Shown here piece by piece: positions 45,331 through 58,291 of a stretch of DNA of 64,000 nucleotides. The stretch is from contig CP167917.1 in assembly GCA_041504365.1 (NCBI GenBank), positions 124,001 through 188,000 of the forward strand. The letters run 5' to 3'. Both the position numbers and the translations under genes were made by a program. This stretch comes from Dryocola sp. LX212. GTDB lineage: Bacteria > Pseudomonadota > Gammaproteobacteria > Enterobacterales > Enterobacteriaceae. Position 1 is the first letter of the stretch. Every line of letters begins with the position of its first letter. A model generated the notes under the pieces. That model was not told where the DNA came from and did not search any database. It saw nothing but the letters and a program-made list of their open reading frames with translations.

Positions 45331-47948
45331 CCAGCCTGACTCAGTGGCTGCTGCTGCCTGCTGCGAGCGAGCGGCTTGGCGCGCGCTATAAGACATATCG
45401 TCGTCACGGCGCACCGCCGTTCAGCGCGGCGATTGGCTGTATCTGGCTGGCGCTGGCGTGGATGTTTTTCCCGCTTGAGAACGCCCGCTGGTCGCGCATC
45501 CGCACCCAGCACGCGAAGTTTTATCCCCATCTCAATCCGAACCGCCCTCGTCCGCTGGATGCGTTTCGTTATCTCGTGCAAAGCGTCTGGCTGCTGGTTG
45601 CCACCCGTCCACATCGGCTTAGCATGTGGGATCGCTTCACCACCCTGAACAGAATTAAGGCTGTCCGCGCACGCTGGCATGCCTGGCTCGATAAAATGCC
45701 CGAGCGTTTTTCGGAGCAGACCAGTCACCTTAGCAAACAGAAAGAGCTGCGCCACCTGAGTAAAGGTCTGCGCCGCGTGCTGATAGGCGTGATCGTGATG
45801 TTCTCGTTTATTCTGGCGATCATGTGCGTGACCCAGCCGTTTAACCCGCTTTCCCAGTTCATCTTCCTGATGCTGCTGTGGGGCGTGGCGCTGCTGGTGC
45901 GCCGCATTCCCGGGCGCTTCGCCGCGCTGGTGCTTATCGTGCTGTCGCTGACCGTGTCGTGCCGCTATATCTGGTGGCGCTATACCTCGACGCTGAACTG
46001 GAACGATCCGGTCAGCCTGGTGTGCGGGCTGATTCTGCTGTTCGCGGAAACCTACGCCTGGCTGGTGCTGATCATGGGTTACTTCCAGATTGTCTGGCCG
46101 CTCAACCGCCAGCCGGTGCCGATGCCGAAAGATACCAGCACCTGGCCGGTAGTGGATATTTTTGTGCCGACCTATAACGAAGACTTAAGCGTGGTGAAGG
46201 GCACGATTTACGCCTCGCTGGGCATCGACTGGCCGAAAGACAAGCTGAACATCTGGATTCTGGATGACGGTGGCCGCGAGGTATTCCGTGAGTTTGCCGA
46301 ACAGGTGGGCGTGAAATACATCGCCCGTACCACACATGAGCATGCCAAAGCCGGTAACATCAACAACGCCCTGAAGCACGCCACCGGCGAGTTCGTGGCG
46401 ATTTTTGACTGCGACCACGTGCCGACACGCTCGTTCCTGCAGCTGACCATGGGCTGGTTCTTCAAAGAGAAAGAGCTGGCGATGATGCAGACGCCGCACC
46501 ACTTCTTCTCGCCGGATCCTTTTGAACGCAATCTGGGGCGTTTCCGTAAAACCCCTAACGAAGGGACGCTGTTCTACGGGCTGGTGCAGGACGGAAACGA
46601 CATGTGGGATGCCACCTTCTTCTGCGGCTCCTGCGCGGTTATTCGCCGTGAGCCGCTGGATGAGATTGGCGGTATTGCCGTAGAAACCGTGACCGAAGAT
46701 GCCCATACCTCGCTGCGTTTACACAGACGGGGCTGGACGTCTGCCTATCTGCGTATCCCTCAGGCTGCGGGCCTGGCGACGGAAAGCCTTTCGGCGCACA
46801 TCGGCCAGCGTATTCGCTGGGCGCGGGGAATGACGCAGATTTTCCGCCTCGATAACCCGCTGTTCGGCAAGGGGCTGAAGCTGGCGCAGCGTTTGTGCTA
46901 CGCCAACGCCATGTTCCACTTCCTGTCCGGTATTCCACGGCTGATATTCCTGACCGCGCCGCTGGCGTTTCTGCTGCTTCATGCCTATATCATCTACGCG
47001 CCGGCGTTGAGTATCGCGCTGTTCGTACTGCCGCATATGATTCACGCAAGCCTGACGAACTCGAAAATTCAGGGGAAATACCGCCACTCGTTCTGGAGTG
47101 AAATTTACGAAACGGTGCTGGCCTGGTACATCGCCCAGCCGACGCTGGTGGCGCTGTTTAACCCGCACAAGGGCACGTTTAACGTGACGGCGAAGGGCGG
47201 CCTGGTGGAGAACGAATATGTCGACTGGGTGATCACCAAGCCGTATCTGTGGCTGGTGATGCTCAACCTGCTTGGCGTCGCGTTCGGCATCTGGCGCTTC
47301 TTCTACGGGCCTGAAAACGAGGCGCTGACCTGTATTGTGAGCATCGTGTGGGTGACCTATAACCTGATTATACTCGGCGGTGCCGTTGCGGTTTCGGTGG
47401 AAAGTAAGCAGGTTCGCCATTCCCACCGCGTTGAGATTCGTATGCCAGCGGCTGTCGCCCGCGAAGACGGTCACCTCTTCCCCTGCACCGTGCTGGATTA
47501 TTCAGACGGTGGGGTAGGGATCAAACTTGACGGCTCCGCCAACGTGCTGGAAGGGCAGAAAGTGAACCTGCTGCTCAAACGCGGGCAGCAGGAGTTCTTC
47601 TTCCCGGCGCAGGTCGTGCGCGTCTTTGACGGTGAAGTTGGCCTGAAGCTCGTCGATATGACGACCCGACAGCATATTGATTTTATTCAATGTACGTTTG
47701 CCCGCGCGGATACATGGGCGCTATGGCAGGACAGTTTCCCGGAAGACAAGCCGCTGGAGAGTCTGCTGGACATCTTCAAGCTGGGCTTCAGGGGTTACCG
47801 ACATCTGGCAGAGTTCGCTCCGCCATTACTGAAATTTATCTTCCACACCTTCACCCTGCTGGTGGACTGGATTGTGTCATTTATTCCGCGTAGCCCGGCG
47901 GAAACCCGAGCAGAACAGCGGACAGTGTCTGCATTGGCCCAACTTTGA
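45327..47948 (+). CDS. bcsA: BcsA cellulose synthase catalytic subunit
   Basis: 873-residue inner-membrane glycosyltransferase family 2 enzyme that polymerises UDP-glucose and extrudes cellulose. Catalytic residues: DDGG, D361xD363 (FDCDHVP), TED with the general base Asp458, and Q494RIRW. About eight membrane helices flank the domain. The C-terminal PilZ domain binds c-di-GMP: Arg697 and Arg701 in RHSHR, and DYSDGGVG. Length matches E. coli BcsA (872). Fully intact. Confidence 0.97.
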   Translation: MTSLTQWLLLPAASERLGARYKTYRRHGAPPFSAAIGCIWLALAWMFFPLENARWSRIRTQHAKFYPHLNPNRPRPLDAFRYLVQSVWLLVATRPHRLSMWDRFTTLNRIKAVRARWHAWLDKMPERFSEQTSHLSKQKELRHLSKGLRRVLIGVIVMFSFILAIMCVTQPFNPLSQFIFLMLLWGVALLVRRIPGRFAALVLIVLSLTVSCRYIWWRYTSTLNWNDPVSLVCGLILLFAETYAWLVLIMGYFQIVWPLNRQPVPMPKDTSTWPVVDIFVPTYNEDLSVVKGTIYASLGIDWPKDKLNIWILDDGGREVFREFAEQVGVKYIARTTHEHAKAGNINNALKHATGEFVAIFDCDHVPTRSFLQLTMGWFFKEKELAMMQTPHHFFSPDPFERNLGRFRKTPNEGTLFYGLVQDGNDMWDATFFCGSCAVIRREPLDEIGGIAVETVTEDAHTSLRLHRRGWTSAYLRIPQAAGLATESLSAHIGQRIRWARGMTQIFRLDNPLFGKGLKLAQRLCYANAMFHFLSGIPRLIFLTAPLAFLLLHAYIIYAPALSIALFVLPHMIHASLTNSKIQGKYRHSFWSEIYETVLAWYIAQPTLVALFNPHKGTFNVTAKGGLVENEYVDWVITKPYLWLVMLNLLGVAFGIWRFFYGPENEALTCIVSIVWVTYNLIILGGAVAVSVESKQVRHSHRVEIRMPAAVAREDGHLFPCTVLDYSDGGVGIKLDGSANVLEGQKVNLLLKRGQQEFFFPAQVVRVFDGEVGLKLVDMTTRQHIDFIQCTFARADTWALWQDSFPEDKPLESLLDIFKLGFRGYRHLAEFAPPLLKFIFHTFTLLVDWIVSFIPRSPAETRAEQRTVSALAQL

Positions 47949-47958
47949 TGAAAACGCG

Positions 47959-50376
47959 ATGAAAAGAAAACTATCCTGGTTATGTGCGGCGGCAATAGGG
48001 CTTAATGCCCTGCCGATGATGATGGCAAACGCTGCCGATCCGGCAACGCCAGCCGACCCTGCTGCCACCGCGGCGCCGACGGTTCCGGCCGTTGCGCCTG
48101 CTACGCAGGCCGTTGTTACGCCTGCGCCTGGCACGGCGGAAGCCATGACGCCTGCAACACCGCCGGAGGCGTCTTCTGTCGTGGGCCAGGTGATGCCTGG
48201 GGTTGCGGGGGCGAATGCTCCGGTCGTCGCTGAAAACACCCCTTCTCGCGACGTGAAGCTGAGCTTCGCGCAGATTGCGCCAGCGCCGGGCAACATGGTG
48301 CTGCGCGGCATGAACCCTAACGGTTCCGTTGAGTTCGGCATGCGCAGTGACGAAGTTGTCTCTAAGGCGATGCTGAACCTGGAGTACACGCCATCCCCGT
48401 CCCTGCTGCCCGTTGAATCACACCTGAAGGTTTATCTTAACGATGAGCTGATGGGCGTGCTGCCGGTGACCAAAGAGCAGCTGGGTAAGAAAATTACCGC
48501 CCATTTGCCTATCGATCCGCTGTATGTCACCGATTTTAACCGCGTACGCCTGCAGTTTGTCGGTCACTACCGCGACGTTTGCGAAAACCCGGGCAGCTCC
48601 ACGCTGTGGATGGACGTCGGTCGTGGAAGCTCCCTGGATCTGACGTACATGAAGCTGCCTGTGCAGAACGATCTGTCGCACTTCCCGGTGCCGTTCTTTG
48701 ATAGCAATGATAACCGTGCGTTGATGCTGCCGATGGTGTTTTCCGGCACGCCGGATGTCGAACAACAGCGTGCAGCCGGGATTATCGCCTCCTGGTTCGG
48801 CTCCCGCTCCGTCTGGCGTGGGCAGCAGTTCCCGGTGCTCTACAACCAGCTGCCAGAGCGTAACGGCATTGTGTTTGCCACCAACGATAAGCGCCCTGAC
48901 TTCCTGCGTGACCATCCGCCGGTCAAAGCGCCTACCATCGAGATGATGTCGCACCCGGATAATCCGTACGTGAAGCTGCTGGTGATCTTTGGCCGTGACG
49001 ATAAAGATCTGGTTCAGGCGGCAAAAGGCATCGCACAGGGTAACGTGCTGTTCCGCGGCAGCAGCGTCACTATCGATGAGGTGAAGCCGCTACTGCCCCG
49101 CAAGCCTTACGATGCGCCTAATTGGGTGCGTACCGACCGTCCGATTACCCTTGGCGAGCTGAAAAACTACGAGGAGCAGCTGCAGTCCAGCGGCCTCGAG
49201 CCAACGGCAATTAACATCACCATGAACCTGCCGCCGGACCTTTATCTGCTGCGCAGCAACGGTATCGATATGAACCTGAAATATCGCTATACCGCACCGC
49301 CAATGAAAGACAGCTCGCGCATGGATATCAGCCTGAACAACCAGTTCCTGCAATCCTTCAGCCTTGCGCCGAAAGATGCCGGTAACAAGCTGATGCTGCA
49401 CCTGCCGGTGTTGCAGGGCCTGCTGGACGGCAAAACTGACGTGTCTATTCCGGCCCTGCGCCTGGGGGCGGCAAACCAGCTGCGCTTTGATTTCTCGTAC
49501 ACCAACCCAATGCCGGGCGGGACGCTGGAAAACTGTATTTCCTATCAGCCGGTGCAAAACCATGTGGTGGTGGATGACTCGTCAACCATCGACTTCTCTA
49601 GCTACTACCACTTTATCGCCATGCCGGATCTGCGTTCATTTGCCAACGCGGGCTTCCCGTTCAGCCGCATGGCTGACCTGTCTCAGACCATCGTGCTGGT
49701 GAATAAAGTGCCGAAGCCAGCGCAGGTGACCGCGATGCTGGATGCGCTGGGCTCTATTGGCTCCCAGACAGGCTTCCCAGGCATTAACGTCACGCTGACC
49801 GACGATGCCAGCACCGTGCAGGGCAAAGACGCGGATTTGATGATTATCGGCACTATTCCCGACAAGCTGAAGGACGATAAGCGCATTGACCTGCTGGTGG
49901 ACGCGGCGAAGAGCTGGGTGAAAACGCCAATGCGCGAGTCCGCTCTGCAAAGCGTAATGACAGATAAGATCGACCGGGCTGCGGATGCGCAAACCACCGT
50001 CTCTTCCAGCGGCCCGATGGCGGCCATCGTCGGCTTCCAGTCGCCGTATAACGACCAGCGTAGCGTGGTGGCCCTGCTGGCGGACAGCCCGCGTGGCTAT
50101 GAGCTGCTGAGCACTGCGATGAACGACAGCGGCAAACGGGCGGCCATGTCCGGTTCGGTTGCGGTTATTCGTGAGTCCGGCGTCAACGGCATCCGCGTTG
50201 GTGATATCTACTACGTCGGGCATCTGCCGTGGTATGAGCGCCTGTGGTATGCGCTTTCTACCCACCCGGTGCTGCTGGCCTTCCTGGCCGCAGTGAGCGT
50301 CGTGCTGCTGGCGTGGGTGCTGTGGAGAATTCTGCGTATTCTGAGCCGTCGTCGTATCGACCCGGATGACGAGTAA
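47959..50376 (+). CDS. bcsB: BcsB periplasmic cellulose synthase subunit
   Basis: 805-residue protein with a signal peptide (MKRKLSWLCAAAIGLNALPMMMANAA) and a Pro/Ala/Thr-rich linker, then two carbohydrate-binding/flavodoxin-like repeats and a C-terminal anchor helix (VLLAFLAAVSVVLLAWVLW). It guides the glucan through the periplasm. ATG 47959 is used because it gives the signal peptide; the open frame begins 29 codons earlier inside bcsA. The linker is longer than in E. coli. Confidence 0.94.
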   Translation: MKRKLSWLCAAAIGLNALPMMMANAADPATPADPAATAAPTVPAVAPATQAVVTPAPGTAEAMTPATPPEASSVVGQVMPGVAGANAPVVAENTPSRDVKLSFAQIAPAPGNMVLRGMNPNGSVEFGMRSDEVVSKAMLNLEYTPSPSLLPVESHLKVYLNDELMGVLPVTKEQLGKKITAHLPIDPLYVTDFNRVRLQFVGHYRDVCENPGSSTLWMDVGRGSSLDLTYMKLPVQNDLSHFPVPFFDSNDNRALMLPMVFSGTPDVEQQRAAGIIASWFGSRSVWRGQQFPVLYNQLPERNGIVFATNDKRPDFLRDHPPVKAPTIEMMSHPDNPYVKLLVIFGRDDKDLVQAAKGIAQGNVLFRGSSVTIDEVKPLLPRKPYDAPNWVRTDRPITLGELKNYEEQLQSSGLEPTAINITMNLPPDLYLLRSNGIDMNLKYRYTAPPMKDSSRMDISLNNQFLQSFSLAPKDAGNKLMLHLPVLQGLLDGKTDVSIPALRLGAANQLRFDFSYTNPMPGGTLENCISYQPVQNHVVVDDSSTIDFSSYYHFIAMPDLRSFANAGFPFSRMADLSQTIVLVNKVPKPAQVTAMLDALGSIGSQTGFPGINVTLTDDASTVQGKDADLMIIGTIPDKLKDDKRIDLLVDAAKSWVKTPMRESALQSVMTDKIDRAADAQTTVSSSGPMAAIVGFQSPYNDQRSVVALLADSPRGYELLSTAMNDSGKRAAMSGSVAVIRESGVNGIRVGDIYYVGHLPWYERLWYALSTHPVLLAFLAAVSVVLLAWVLWRILRILSRRRIDPDDE

Positions 50377-50379
50377 ATT

Positions 50380-51489
50380 ATGAAACTGCGGATGGGGATG
50401 CTGATGACAGGCCTGTTATTAGCATCCGTCACCGGGCGGGCCGCCTGTGAATGGCCCGCCTGGCAAGGCTTTAAACAAGCGTACGTCAGTGACGAAGGGC
50501 GGGTTATCGATCCGAGCAGCGAGCGGAAGATAACCACCTCCGAAGGGCAAAGCTACGGCATGTTCTTCGCGCTGGCCGCCAACGACAAGCCTGCCTTTGC
50601 AAAGCTGCTGGGCTGGACGGAAAACAATCTTGCCCAGGGCTCCCTGAAAGACCACCTCCCGGCCTGGGAGTGGGGCCGCAAAGACGACAACACCTGGACC
50701 GTGCTGGACAGCAACTCCGCCAGCGACGCAGATATGTGGATTGTCTGGAGCCTGCTTGAAGCAGGGCGGCTGTGGAACAAGCCGGACTACACGCGGCTGG
50801 GCCAGAGCCTGTTAAAGCGGGTGGCGAAAGAGGAAGTGGCGAAAGTGCCGGGCCTCGGCAATATGCTGCTGCCGGGCAAATACGGCTTTAACCATGCTCC
50901 CGAATGGCGCTTCAACCCAAGCTATCTGCCGCCCCAGGTGTTAAGCCGCGTCAAGCGCTACAAAGGCCCGTGGAAATCAATGGTCAAAACCAACCGGCGC
51001 CTGCTGCTGGAAACTTCCCCGAAAGGCTTCGCACCGGACTGGGTGAACTGGGTAGAAGGTAAGGGCTGGCAGATGAAGCCCGGCGAGCCGCTGGTGGGCA
51101 GCTATGACGCGATCCGCGTTTATCTGTGGGCAGGCATGATGGCGGACAGCGATCCTGACAAAACCGTGCTGCTCAGGCGCTGGCAGCCAATGGCGCAGAT
51201 GACCGCTGACAGCGGCCTGCCGCCGGAGCACGTTGCCGTCGTGACCGGCGAGCGCAAGGGCGATGGCCCGGTCGGATTTTCCGCTTCGCTGCTGCCGTTC
51301 TTACAGGGCGATAAAGCCGCGCTCGACGTCCAGCGCAAGCGGGTTGTGGACAACCAGCCGCAGAGCGACGCCTATTTTAACTCTGTATTAACGCTCTTTG
51401 GTCAGGGATGGGACCAGAAACATTTTCGATTTAACGCTCAGGGTGAGCTACTCCCGAACTGGGGCAAGGCATGCGCAAATTCTCAATAA
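50380..51489 (+). CDS. bcsZ: BcsZ endo-beta-1,4-glucanase (GH8)
   Basis: 369-residue periplasmic cellulase with signal peptide [21 protein letters not shown]. Glu55 in [11 protein letters not shown] is the proton donor at the same position as in E. coli, and the second acidic residue is in [10 protein letters not shown]. It trims nascent cellulose. It overlaps bcsC by 19 bp. Confidence 0.96.
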   Translation: MKLRMGMLMTGLLLASVTGRAACEWPAWQGFKQAYVSDEGRVIDPSSERKITTSEGQSYGMFFALAANDKPAFAKLLGWTENNLAQGSLKDHLPAWEWGRKDDNTWTVLDSNSASDADMWIVWSLLEAGRLWNKPDYTRLGQSLLKRVAKEEVAKVPGLGNMLLPGKYGFNHAPEWRFNPSYLPPQVLSRVKRYKGPWKSMVKTNRRLLLETSPKGFAPDWVNWVEGKGWQMKPGEPLVGSYDAIRVYLWAGMMADSDPDKTVLLRRWQPMAQMTADSGLPPEHVAVVTGERKGDGPVGFSASLLPFLQGDKAALDVQRKRVVDNQPQSDAYFNSVLTLFGQGWDQKHFRFNAQGELLPNWGKACANSQ

Positions 51490-54400
51490 ATATTCTTAGC
51501 TTATCGCTTGGCCTGGTGCTGTTGCCCCTGACCGCATCTGCCGTCACGCCCCAGCAGCAGCTGCTGGAGCAGGTGCGGCTGGGGGAAGCCAGCAAACGTG
51601 AGGATTTGGTACGCCAGTCCCTGTACCGTCTTGAGCTGATGGACCCGAATAACCCGGATGTCATCGCAGCGCGCATGCGTTATCTGCTGCGTCAGGGCGA
51701 TCATGCTGGCGCGAAGAAACAGCTGGAGCGGCTGGCTGAGCTGGCCCCGTCCTCTTCTGCCTACCAGCAGGCGACGACCACGATGTCGCTTTCCACGCCG
51801 GAAGGGCGTCAGCAGCTGCAGCAGGCACGGCTGCTTGCCACAACGGGTCACACAGCCGAAGCCGCAGCCGCCTACGAGAAAATTTTTAACGGTAATCCTC
51901 CGGCAGGCGATATGGCAGTAGAGTACTGGACGCTGATGGCGAAAGAACCCGCCCGCCGCGGGCAGGCCATCGACAAACTTAAAGCGCTGAATATCTCAAG
52001 CCCTGGCAACGCTCAGCTGCGCGGCAACCTTGCGCGCCTGCTGTTTGCTGACGGTCGCAGGGAAGAAGGGTATGCGGTACTTGAACAGATGGCGAAGGCG
52101 AGCAACAGCCGCCAGGACGCCGCCGATCTTTGGTATGCGCAAATCAGCGCTATGCCAGTAAGCGAGGCGAGCGTCGCCGCGCTGCAGCGCTTCCTCAGCG
52201 TCTTTAGCGAAGGCGAAAAAGCCGATACCGCCCGTGCGGCGCTGGTCGAACAGCAAAACAAACTCGCTGATCCTGCGTTTAAAGCCCGTGCTGAGGGCCT
52301 TGCTGCCCTTAGCGCCGGAACGGCGGGCAAAGCCATTCCTCAACTGCAGGAGGCCGTGGCGGCCGATCACAGCGACAGCGAAGCCGTTGGCGCGCTGGGC
52401 CAGGCTTATTCGCAGCAGGGCAACCGCGCGAAGGCCGTGCAGCAGTTTGAAAAAGCGATCAAGATGGATCCCGAGAGCGACAACCGGGGTAAATGGGACA
52501 GCCTGCTGAAAACCAACCGCTACTGGCTGCTCATTGAACAGGGTGATGCCCAGCTTAAGGCTAACAACCCTGACGGCGCACAGCTGAAGTACCAGCAGGC
52601 GCGCAGCGTGGATAACACGGACAGCTATGCGGTGCTTGGCCTTGGGGATGCCGCGGTTGCGAAGAAAGACGACGCCACCGCCGAACGCTATTACCAGCAG
52701 GCTTTACGCATGGACAGCGGCAATACCAACGCGGTGCGCGGGCTGGCTAACATCTATCGCCGCCAGTCTCCTGAACGTGCCACGGCATTTATTCAGGGGC
52801 TTTCCGCCAGCCAGCGCCGCAGCATAGACGATATTGAGCGCAGCCTTGAAGGCGATCGTCTGGAGCAGGAAGCCACCGCGCTGGAAAGCCAGGCGCAGTG
52901 GGCGCGGGCCGCAGAAGTTCAGCGCCAGCGCCTGAAGCTGGACCCTGAAAGCGTGTGGATAACCTATCGTCTGAGCAAAGATTTGAGCGCGGCGGGCAGC
53001 CGCAGCGAGGCGGACTCCCTGATGCGCGGCCTGGCCCAGCGCCGTCCGACGGACCCGGAGCAGGTCTACGCCAACGGGCTTTATCTGTCTGGCAACAACC
53101 AGGAAGAGGCCGCGCTGAGCCACCTGAACACGCTGCCGCGCAGCCAGTGGAATGACAATATCAACGAGCTGGCGGACCGCCTGCAAAGCAATCGCGTGCT
53201 GGAGACCGCCAACGCCCTGCGCGAAAGCGGCAAAGAAGACGAGGCCATTGCGCTGTTGCAACAGCAGCCGCAGTCGGATCGTATCGATCTCACGCTTGCC
53301 GACTGGGCGACCCAGCGGGGAGACAGCGCTACCGCCGTGCTCCAGTACGAACAAATTCTTAAGCGGGATGCGAATAACACCGATGCGCGCTTAGGCCTTG
53401 CCGAGGAATATGTCTCCCTGGGCAATAAGCAGCAGGCGCGCGACCAGCTATCACAGATGCAAAAAGCACCGGCCAGCGAGCCGCCGACGCTGAATACTGA
53501 ACGTCGTGTGGCTAACGTGCAGGCCGCAACGGGCGACAACGCTCAGGCGCAGCAGACCTTCGCCCGAATTATCCCGGAAGCCAAAAGCCAGCCGCCTTCC
53601 ATGGAGAGCGCGCTGGTGCTGCGTGACGCCGCCCGCTTCCAGGCGGACAGCGGCCAGCCGAAGCAGGCGTTTGAAACCTATAAAGACGCGATGGTTTCCG
53701 CAGGCGTGACCGATAAGCGCCCGACGGACAATGACACCTACACCCGCCTGACGCGTAACGATGCGAAGGACGACTGGCTGAAACGCGGCGTGAAAAGCGA
53801 CGCCGCCGACCTCTATCGCCAGCAGGATGTGAACGTCACGCTGGACCACGACTACTGGGGGTCGAGCGGCACGCCGGGGTATTCTGACCTTCAGGCCCAT
53901 ACCACCATGCTGCAGCTCGATGCACCGCTCAGTGACGGGCGGATGTGGTTCCGTACCGACATCGTGAGTATGGACGCCGGGTCGTTCAGCAACGGCGGCT
54001 ACAACGAGCGCTGGGGCACCTGTGACGACCACGGCTGTACCGGCAGCAACAGCCAGACGGCGAACGGCGCAAGCCTGGCCGTCGGCTGGAAAAATAAAAC
54101 CTGGGAAGCGGATATCGGCACCACGCCGCTGGGGTTTGACGTGGTCGATGTGGTGGGTGGCGTCAGCTACAGCAACGATCTCGGCCCGGTGGGCTACACG
54201 CTGAACGCGCACCGTCGCCCTATCTCCAGCTCAATGCTGTCGTTTGCAGGCCAGCGCGATCCGAATACCGACACGGTCTGGGGCGGCGTGCGCGCCACGG
54301 GCGTGGGCATCAGCACCAGCTACGACAAAGGCGAAGCTAACGGCGTCTGGGCGAGCCTGAGCGCGGACACGCTGACCGGGAAAAACGTTGAGGACAACTG

Positions 54401-54938
54401 GCGGGCACGCTTCATGACGGGCTACTACCACAAGCTAATCAACGAGAATAACCGCCGCCTGACCGTTGGCCTGACCAACATGCTGTGGCACTACGACAAA
54501 GATCTCAGCGAATACTTCCTGGGCCAGGGCGGCTACTACAGCCCGCAGCAGTACGTTTCGTTCGCGGTGCCGGTTATCTGGCGCCAGCGCACGGAAAACT
54601 GGTCCTGGGAGCTGGGCGGCTCCGCGTCATGGTCCTACTCGAAATCGAAGGATGGCAAGCGCTACCCGATCTCAAGCCTGGTGCCGAATAACAGCCTGTA
54701 CCCCGATCGCGACGACCCGTCCGCCGGCGGCAGCAGCAACGGCTTCGGCTATACCGCGCGGGCGCTGGTGGAGCGCAGGATTGACTCCCACTGGTCGATT
54801 GGCGCGGGGATAGACATTCAGCAGGCGAAGGACTACACCCCAAGCCACGCGCTGATCTATGTGCGCTACTCCATGGCTGGCTGGCAGGGCGATATGGATA
54901 TGCCGCCGCAGCCGCTGGTGCCTTACGCGGATTATTAA
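51471..54938 (+). CDS. bcsC: BcsC cellulose export porin with TPR repeats
   Basis: 1155-residue outer-membrane export protein. Signal peptide ([24 protein letters not shown]), then about 19 TPR-like helical repeats (residues about 25-770) that bridge the periplasm, and a C-terminal 16-strand beta-barrel (about 780-1155) ending VPYADY. The barrel opens [20 protein letters not shown]. Length equals E. coli BcsC. Last gene of the operon; a REP-like pair follows. Confidence 0.96.
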   Translation: MRKFSINILSLSLGLVLLPLTASAVTPQQQLLEQVRLGEASKREDLVRQSLYRLELMDPNNPDVIAARMRYLLRQGDHAGAKKQLERLAELAPSSSAYQQATTTMSLSTPEGRQQLQQARLLATTGHTAEAAAAYEKIFNGNPPAGDMAVEYWTLMAKEPARRGQAIDKLKALNISSPGNAQLRGNLARLLFADGRREEGYAVLEQMAKASNSRQDAADLWYAQISAMPVSEASVAALQRFLSVFSEGEKADTARAALVEQQNKLADPAFKARAEGLAALSAGTAGKAIPQLQEAVAADHSDSEAVGALGQAYSQQGNRAKAVQQFEKAIKMDPESDNRGKWDSLLKTNRYWLLIEQGDAQLKANNPDGAQLKYQQARSVDNTDSYAVLGLGDAAVAKKDDATAERYYQQALRMDSGNTNAVRGLANIYRRQSPERATAFIQGLSASQRRSIDDIERSLEGDRLEQEATALESQAQWARAAEVQRQRLKLDPESVWITYRLSKDLSAAGSRSEADSLMRGLAQRRPTDPEQVYANGLYLSGNNQEEAALSHLNTLPRSQWNDNINELADRLQSNRVLETANALRESGKEDEAIALLQQQPQSDRIDLTLADWATQRGDSATAVLQYEQILKRDANNTDARLGLAEEYVSLGNKQQARDQLSQMQKAPASEPPTLNTERRVANVQAATGDNAQAQQTFARIIPEAKSQPPSMESALVLRDAARFQADSGQPKQAFETYKDAMVSAGVTDKRPTDNDTYTRLTRNDAKDDWLKRGVKSDAADLYRQQDVNVTLDHDYWGSSGTPGYSDLQAHTTMLQLDAPLSDGRMWFRTDIVSMDAGSFSNGGYNERWGTCDDHGCTGSNSQTANGASLAVGWKNKTWEADIGTTPLGFDVVDVVGGVSYSNDLGPVGYTLNAHRRPISSSMLSFAGQRDPNTDTVWGGVRATGVGISTSYDKGEANGVWASLSADTLTGKNVEDNWRARFMTGYYHKLINENNRRLTVGLTNMLWHYDKDLSEYFLGQGGYYSPQQYVSFAVPVIWRQRTENWSWELGGSASWSYSKSKDGKRYPISSLVPNNSLYPDRDDPSAGGSSNGFGYTARALVERRIDSHWSIGAGIDIQQAKDYTPSHALIYVRYSMAGWQGDMDMPPQPLVPYADY

Positions 54939-54943
54939 TTTTT

Positions 54944-55018
54944 GTCGGATGGTGCTGCGCTTAACCGAACCACGGAATGGGAGTTAAGTAGGGCAGTTAA
55001 GCGCAGCGTCATCCGCCG
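54944..55018. repeat. REP-like inverted pair after bcsC
   Basis: GTCGGATGGTGCTGCGCTTA... (54944-54970) and GTAGGGCAGTTAAGCG...GTCATCCGCCG (54988-55018), facing each other. Confidence 0.78.
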
Positions 55019-55139
55019 AAAGTAGATTAACAGATTGAACCGATTCTCCGCTGTCATCGCCTAAATGTGCTAACAATGCAGTATACTCAGGCCGCATAAG
55101 ATAATGCTTAGACGGTCATGGAATCAGCGGAGAGTAAGC

Positions 55140-56636
55140 TTGCGAGTCAGTCGTTCCCTCACGATAAAACAAATGGCGATGGTGTCTGCCGTCGCCGTGG
55201 TCTTTATTTTCATTTTTATCGTCGTGCAGCTCTTCCACTTCGTGCAGCAAAGCCGCTACGACACCGCAAGCCAGATGGAAAAAATCGCCCATTCGGTGCG
55301 TTTACCCTTGTCCGAAGCCATTCTGAAGGCGGATATTCCGCAGGCGGAGGCCATTCTCAGCCAGATCCAACCTTCCGGCATCATCAGCCGGGCGGACGTG
55401 GTGCTGCCAAACCAGTTCCAGGCGCTGCGCAAAAGTTTCCTCCCGGAGCGGCAGATCCCGATGTGGATTGCCCGCCTGTTCGAGCTGCCGGTGCAGATCT
55501 CCCTGCCACTCTATTCCCTTGAGCGCCCGGCGAACCCGCAGCCGCTGGCCTATCTGGTGCTGCAGGCCGACTCCTGGCGGATGTACAAATTTATTATCAG
55601 CACCATTTCCACGCTGCTGACCACCTATCTGCTGCTGGCGCTGATCCTGTCGGTGGCGATCAGCTGGTCGATTAACCGGCTGATTATCCATCCGCTGCGC
55701 AAAATCGCCCGCGAGCTGGACGACCTCACCCCGCAGGAGGCCGGTGGCCATCAGCTGAAGCTGCCACCGCTGCACCACGATGACGAAATTGGCATGCTGG
55801 TTCGCAGCTACAACCGCAACCAGCAGATGACGTTCCGCAGGTACCAGACTGGCCAGGAGCAGCGCCGCCAGACGGAAGAGTACGATATTCTGTCCATGTT
55901 GGAGAATCACCGGCTGGCGCTCTGGCTCCAGCCGCAGGTCAATATGCGCAGTGGCGAAACGGTTAGCGCTGAAGCGCTGCTGCGGGTGCGGCAGCCGGAC
56001 GGTGAATGGGGCCTGCCGGAGGGGCTTATCGAGCGGATTGAAGCCTGTGGGCTGATGGTGAACATCGGCACCTGGATCCTTGAAGAGTCCTGCCGTACGC
56101 TTTCGGCGTGGCAGAAGCGGGGCATTGCGATGCCGCTTTCCGTCAATCTGTCGGCCCTCCAGCTGCTGCATAAAGAGATGGTGCCGTCGCTGCTGGAGAT
56201 GCTGGTGCGCTACCGTATCCAGCCGGGCACGCTGATCCTGGAAGTCACCGAGAGCCGCCGGATCGAAGACCCCGACGCGGCGGTCACCATTCTTCGCCCC
56301 CTGCGCAAAGCCGGGGTGCGTATTGCGCTGGACGATTTTGGAATGGGCTACGCCAGCCTGCGCCATCTGCACCATATGAAGGCGTTGCCCATCGACGTGC
56401 TGAAAATCGACAAGAGTTTTGTTGACGGCCTGCCGGAAGACGGCGAGATGGTCAGCGTGATCGTGTCGATGGCGAAAACCCTCGGCCTGAAGCTGGTGGC
56501 GGAAGGGGTTGAAAAGGCGGCGCAGCGGGACTGGCTGCTGGCGCGGGATGTGACCATAGCGCAGGGCTTTTTATTCTCGAAGGCGCTCTCGCCGGATGAA
56601 TTTGAATCGCGCTATTTCTCGTCACCGACAGCGTAA
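55140..56636 (+). CDS. pdeK: PdeK-like c-di-GMP phosphodiesterase without GGDEF domain
   Basis: 498-residue membrane protein, ortholog of E. coli YhjK/PdeK. TTG 55140 with GGAGAG five bases upstream gives [21 protein letters not shown], the E. coli N-terminus; ATG 55104 is the alternative. Order: membrane helix, periplasmic sensor (about 35-165), second helix, HAMP (about 185-240, ending [16 protein letters not shown]), then at once the EAL domain (about 260-498). EAL residues are complete: [43 protein letters not shown]. coli PdeK is about 150 residues longer: the degenerate GGDEF domain between HAMP and EAL is absent here. Both ends are in frame. Confidence 0.93.
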   Translation: MRVSRSLTIKQMAMVSAVAVVFIFIFIVVQLFHFVQQSRYDTASQMEKIAHSVRLPLSEAILKADIPQAEAILSQIQPSGIISRADVVLPNQFQALRKSFLPERQIPMWIARLFELPVQISLPLYSLERPANPQPLAYLVLQADSWRMYKFIISTISTLLTTYLLLALILSVAISWSINRLIIHPLRKIARELDDLTPQEAGGHQLKLPPLHHDDEIGMLVRSYNRNQQMTFRRYQTGQEQRRQTEEYDILSMLENHRLALWLQPQVNMRSGETVSAEALLRVRQPDGEWGLPEGLIERIEACGLMVNIGTWILEESCRTLSAWQKRGIAMPLSVNLSALQLLHKEMVPSLLEMLVRYRIQPGTLILEVTESRRIEDPDAAVTILRPLRKAGVRIALDDFGMGYASLRHLHHMKALPIDVLKIDKSFVDGLPEDGEMVSVIVSMAKTLGLKLVAEGVEKAAQRDWLLARDVTIAQGFLFSKALSPDEFESRYFSSPTA

Positions 56637-56743
56637 CGGCATTGTTGCAAATGTTATGGGCTGGCGCGAGTCAGCTCAATAATTTAACAATATTGTTTAC
56701 AAATTAGCGCTGTATCACGTATCTGCACGTTCATGAGTGGTAA

Positions 56744-58087
<1,344 letters not shown>

Positions 58088-58098
58088 CCTCTTCAATT

Positions 58099-58127
58099 GC
58101 CCGCAGCGACTTGCCCTTGCTGCGGGC
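58099..58127 (+). terminator. Hairpin behind dctA
   Basis: GCCCGCAGC and GCTGCGGGC, 9-bp perfect arms around an 11-base loop, 12 bp after the dctA stop. There is no T run, so intrinsic termination is uncertain. Confidence 0.55.
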
Positions 58128-58291
58128 GACTCGGCATAATCCCCTCATACTTATCTTTTTTATTCTTTAAAAGTGACGTTTGCGCGTATCCGCGGTCAAA
58201 CGGAGTGGTGCTTTGTCGCCAGCGAAGGTCAGTTTTGCTAACACTGCGCCATCGTTACACTTTTTAACCAGGAATGTTTTCAGGGGTTCAC

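Noticed and set aside
55302-56375. 357-codon frame antisense to pdeK
   Set aside because: Shadow of the EAL protein; the plus strand carries complete motifs.
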